Below are positions 61,330 through 64,000 of a stretch of 64,000 nt of DNA, in pieces. This DNA is from an uncultured Bradyrhizobium sp. (GTDB lineage Bacteria > Pseudomonadota > Alphaproteobacteria > Rhizobiales > Xanthobacteraceae). The stretch is taken from assembly GCF_936928535.1 (NCBI RefSeq), contig NZ_CAKZHY010000168.1, positions 49,192-113,191 on the forward strand, in the 5' to 3' direction. Made by a program: the position numbers and the translations under genes. The number at the start of each line of letters is the position of its first letter. Position 1 is the stretch's first letter. The notes under the pieces are model-generated. The model worked only from the letters and a program-made list of their open reading frames with translations, ran no database searches and was not told the DNA's origin.

Positions 61330-61343
61330 TTGACGGAAGTCAA
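61330..61343. promoter_or_regulatory. FNR-like box (ttgacggaagtcaa) between USP and kinase genes
   Basis: A symmetric site with one mismatch in each half relative to ttgat-n4-atcaa; the halves are exact inverted copies (ttgac/gtcaa). It sits in the divergent spacer, 47 bases before the GTG at 61383 and 105 before the USP start. Confidence 0.65.
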
Positions 61344-61382
61344 GGACTGGTCGCGGCCCCAGAGTAAGGGTTACCTTGGTTT

Positions 61383-62951
61383 GTGGCCGGACCGCTCGGG
61401 GCGCCTATCCGCATGATGCCGGCAGGAATGACAGACAATTCTGCGACCCAGCAACGGATTTTCTCGGCACTGGCCGCGCATGCCGGCGTGAAGCGGATCG
61501 ACACGCATGCTGCTTCGGTCTTCCTCGACGGGGCACGCGCGCTGAAGATCAAGCGAGCGGTCAAGTTTCCGTTCCTGGATTACTCGACACTCGAAAAACG
61601 CAAGGCGGCCTGCGAAGAGGAGCTCCGGATCAACCGGCCGCATGCGCCACAGATTTATCATCGCGTCGTGGCCATCACGGAAGAGCCGGACGGTTCGGTG
61701 CAGGTCGAGGGCCGCGGCCAGCCGATCGAGTATGCCGTCCTCATGTCGCGTTTCGACGAGAACCGCACGCTGGACCATTTTGCGAAGGCCGGACACCTCG
61801 ATGCGAAGGTTGCGTCGTCCATGGCCGATGCGATCGCGGCGTCGCATGCAGCAGCGACTTCCGCGGACGGCGAGGCATGGGTTTCCTCGATCCCCGACCT
61901 GATCGACGGCAACAGCAATGGCCTGCGCAGCGGCGATCATGTCCCAGCTGCGGAAATCATGCAGCTTGCACAAGCCTCGCACGCGACGTTCCAGCGCATT
62001 CGTCCGCTACTCGAAGAACGCGCCCGCAGGGGTTTCGTGCGCCGTTGCCACGGCGACCTGCATCTTGCGAATATCGTGTTGATCGAACAACAGCCTGTGC
62101 TGTTCGACGCCATCGAGTTCGACGCGAATATGGCGACGGTCGACGTGTTCTACGACCTCGCCTTCACGCTCATGGATCTGTTGGAGCACGGTCAGCCACT
62201 GGCGGCCAATGTTCTCCTGAACCGATATCTTGCCGCCACTTCGCCCGAAAACCTCGGTGCGCTCGGCGCGCTGCCACTTTTCATGTCCATTCGCGCGGCA
62301 ATTCGCGCGCAAGTGGCGCTGGCGCGGCTGAAATCGTCACATCCCGACGATGCCGACATTCTTCACCAAGCAGGCCGCTATTTTGACCTGGCCTGGGCGC
62401 TGATCCAGCCACCCGCTCCTCGTCTGGTCGCCGTGGGCGGACTGTCGGGCACCGGCAAGACGGTTCTGGCGCGCGCGCTTGCGCCGACCGTGGCGCCACA
62501 GCCGGGCGCCGTCGTGTTCCGCAGCGATGTCATGCGCAAGCAACTTTTCGGGGTTGCAGACACTGACCGGCTACCGCCATCCGCCTACACGCCCGAGCTT
62601 GCCGAGCGGGTCTACGCGACCTTGGCGGAGCGTGCCCGCCAGGTATTGGCTCAAGGGCATTCGGTGATCCTTGACGGAGTGTTCGCCCGCGATTTCGAAC
62701 GAGACGCATGCGACAAGCTCGCCCGCGAATGCCGCGTGCCTCTCACCGGCCTCTTCCTGGTCGCGGATCTTGCGACCCGGCAGGCCCGAATCGGCGACCG
62801 CCGGGACGATGCATCGGATGCCACGCAAGAGGTTGCCGCGTTGCAGGAGCACTATAATATTGGCCAAATTGGTTGGGCGGCCATCGATGCATCCGGAACA
62901 CAAGCGCAAACGCTGCAGCGCTGCCAGGACGCGATCACTAAGAGCAGGTAA
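61383..62951 (+). CDS. Phosphotransferase fused to a P-loop kinase-like domain
   Basis: 522 residues from the GTG at 61383 (ATGs at 61413, 61416 and 61428 are alternatives). The N-terminal 330 residues resemble aminoglycoside/choline phosphotransferases: 'RRCHGDLHLANIVLIEQQPV' contains the Brenner HGDxHxxN motif and 'LFDAIEFDANM' the metal-binding DxxE. The C-terminal 170 residues are a P-loop kinase-like domain with Walker A 'GGLSGTGKTVLARAL'. This fusion is frequent in proteobacteria; its substrate is unknown. Antibiotic resistance should not be assumed. It is next to a CHAD gene and shares the FNR-like spacer with the USP gene. Confidence 0.85.
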   Translation: MAGPLGAPIRMMPAGMTDNSATQQRIFSALAAHAGVKRIDTHAASVFLDGARALKIKRAVKFPFLDYSTLEKRKAACEEELRINRPHAPQIYHRVVAITEEPDGSVQVEGRGQPIEYAVLMSRFDENRTLDHFAKAGHLDAKVASSMADAIAASHAAATSADGEAWVSSIPDLIDGNSNGLRSGDHVPAAEIMQLAQASHATFQRIRPLLEERARRGFVRRCHGDLHLANIVLIEQQPVLFDAIEFDANMATVDVFYDLAFTLMDLLEHGQPLAANVLLNRYLAATSPENLGALGALPLFMSIRAAIRAQVALARLKSSHPDDADILHQAGRYFDLAWALIQPPAPRLVAVGGLSGTGKTVLARALAPTVAPQPGAVVFRSDVMRKQLFGVADTDRLPPSAYTPELAERVYATLAERARQVLAQGHSVILDGVFARDFERDACDKLARECRVPLTGLFLVADLATRQARIGDRRDDASDATQEVAALQEHYNIGQIGWAAIDASGTQAQTLQRCQDAITKSR

Positions 62952-62961
62952 GGCAACCTAA

Positions 62962-63951
62962 TTGGCGCGGGCTAGGATGGCGCGACCCACCAGGAGTTCG
63001 AAGGCGATCGCCGGTGCGAAACCGGCAGCGAGCCGCAACACGCTGCCCGGCCGCCTGAGCCCCGGCATGGCCTGCGACACGGCCTTCCGAATCATCGCAC
63101 GCCGTCACCTCGCGGCCGTCCTTGCCCGGCATGACGGCACCTGCCGCGGCGATCCCGACGCGCTGCACGAGATTCGAATCGCGTTGACCCATTTGCGGAC
63201 CGCGATTCGCTTCTTTTCGCCCATGGTCGATGATGCGCTGCGCCCCAAAGTCTGGGCCGAGTTGAAGTGGCTGAATAGCCAGCTTGGCATGGTACGCGAC
63301 CTCGACGTCGCCATTGAACGCATCGTGGCCGAAACCGGCGGCGAGCTCGCTGTCATCGCCGAACTCCAGCACTGGGACGAGAAGCGCGCCGAAAGCCATC
63401 GCCTGCTGGCCCGTGCGCTCCAATCGGCACGATATCGTCGGCTGGTCGAACAGACCTCGAACTGGATCGAGAGCGGCCCCTGGTCGACCCGCCGTAGCAA
63501 AGTAGCCATCAGGTTACGCCGCTGTCCGCTCGCCGAGCACGCTACGGCACAGCTGGCGGGATGGGAAAAGACGCTGCTGAGGAAGTCCAAAAAGCTGCGC
63601 AAGCTCGACGTCGAGAGGCGGCACAAGCTGCGAATTCTCAACAAGCGGCTGACCTACTCGATAGAGTCGCTGGAAGATCTGTTCGCCGACAAGGCGCTGA
63701 CGAAGCAGAAGTCGATCCTCAAGCAATTGCGCAAGGCGCAGAAGTCCCTCGGACAGCTGAACGACGATGCACGCGGCCAGACCCTCGCGGTGTCGTTGAA
63801 CGAGGCGGTTCCCGAAGCCGGCATTCGCTTTCTCGACCGCAAGCGGGAGAAGAAACTGCTACAGGTCGCTTCGACCGCGTATCGCAAGCTCAACAAGGCC
63901 AAGCCCCTCCGCTCCTCCGATCTGGCGCCGGATCGGGAGCCGGAGGACTAG
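62962..63951 (+). CDS. CHAD-domain protein
   Basis: 329 residues from a TTG at 62962, eight bases after an 'aagg' site; an ATG at 62977 is an alternative. A basic N-terminal 35 residues is followed by the CHAD domain (about 36-310) with the typical conserved histidines and arginines: 'ALHEIRIALTHLRTAIRFFS', 'LGMVRDLDVAIERI' and 'RRHKLRILNKRLTYSIESLE'. CHAD proteins bind polyphosphate. It is ten bases after the phosphotransferase-kinase gene, so the two form an operon, pointing to phosphate or polyphosphate handling in stress. Confidence 0.9.
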   Translation: MARARMARPTRSSKAIAGAKPAASRNTLPGRLSPGMACDTAFRIIARRHLAAVLARHDGTCRGDPDALHEIRIALTHLRTAIRFFSPMVDDALRPKVWAELKWLNSQLGMVRDLDVAIERIVAETGGELAVIAELQHWDEKRAESHRLLARALQSARYRRLVEQTSNWIESGPWSTRRSKVAIRLRRCPLAEHATAQLAGWEKTLLRKSKKLRKLDVERRHKLRILNKRLTYSIESLEDLFADKALTKQKSILKQLRKAQKSLGQLNDDARGQTLAVSLNEAVPEAGIRFLDRKREKKLLQVASTAYRKLNKAKPLRSSDLAPDREPED

Positions 63952-64000
63952 TCGGGCGTTTCCTTAGTTCGAATCATATCAGGCAGCCTCGGCGAGCTTG

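Noticed and set aside
61383..62951. Call as an aminoglycoside resistance enzyme.
   Set aside because: The HGDxHxxN motif is shared by many small-molecule kinases and the fusion type is widespread in non-resistant bacteria.
1..64000. tRNA, rRNA or CRISPR array.
   Set aside because: No regular repeat-spacer pattern, tRNA cloverleaf or rRNA-like sequence was seen by eye on either strand; a tRNA scan and CRISPR search would be decisive.

Overview
The window reads as a chromosomal segment of a high-GC alphaproteobacterium of the Bradyrhizobium/Rhodopseudomonas type. The basis is codon and base composition, the many tripartite carboxylate (Tct) and TRAP uptake genes, CoA-based acid metabolism genes, and a cluster of FNR/FixK-type boxes around an FNR-like regulator. 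This is an inference from gene content; no rRNA or marker gene is present. I saw no tRNA, rRNA or CRISPR array.

1-16 kb is a gene-poor accessory stretch of small, mostly unrecognised genes. It holds two DUF4214 proteins (the first cut by the window edge), a PilZ protein, two NUDIX hydrolases (one close to GDP-mannose mannosyl hydrolase), and small secreted or coiled-coil proteins. Its centre is a type I secretion pair (ABC exporter and HlyD-type adaptor) behind a 491-residue protein of unknown function. An XRE regulator, an atypical SDR, a methyltransferase and a frameshifted Sel1-repeat pseudogene follow.

16.2-26.7 kb is dense catabolic sequence: a CaiB-type CoA-transferase, a tctC-tctB-tctA uptake operon, an enoyl-CoA hydratase homologue that lacks both usual glutamates, a serine-glyoxylate-type aminotransferase, and, divergently, a fused FAD/Fe-S glycolate or lactate oxidase followed by a GlcG-like protein. 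The last three suggest glycolate/glyoxylate metabolism.

26.7-38.8 kb is an accessory island. It contains a MobA/MobL-type relaxase with a decayed helicase-like region, transcribed away from a coiled-coil gene with a small hairpin-bearing spacer between; an IS1182-like transposase fragment; and an operon-like run of a truncated GIY-YIG-like ORF, an intact GIY-YIG-DUF4357 protein, an unknown protein, a Lon-like AAA+ ATPase without a protease domain, and a frameshifted unknown gene. This run is the best candidate here for an undescribed system.

38.8-51.2 kb returns to catabolism: an enoyl-CoA hydratase, a molybdopterin oxidoreductase, a second TctC-type binding protein, a two-subunit molybdenum hydroxylase followed by a ModA-like protein without a signal peptide, an SDR, a GntR regulator and a complete TRAP transporter (dctP-dctQ-dctM) with a strong hairpin after dctP.

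51.2-64 kb looks like a low-oxygen/stress and envelope region: two Crp/Fnr regulators, a 42-residue membrane protein with a perfect FNR-type box, a small cytochrome c, an Mla-type lipid transport operon with unusual fusions, a DUF883-like and a holin-like membrane protein, an acyl-CoA synthetase-GNAT fusion, a tandem universal stress protein, a phosphotransferase-kinase fusion and a CHAD protein. FNR-like boxes sit in at least four intergenic spacers here.
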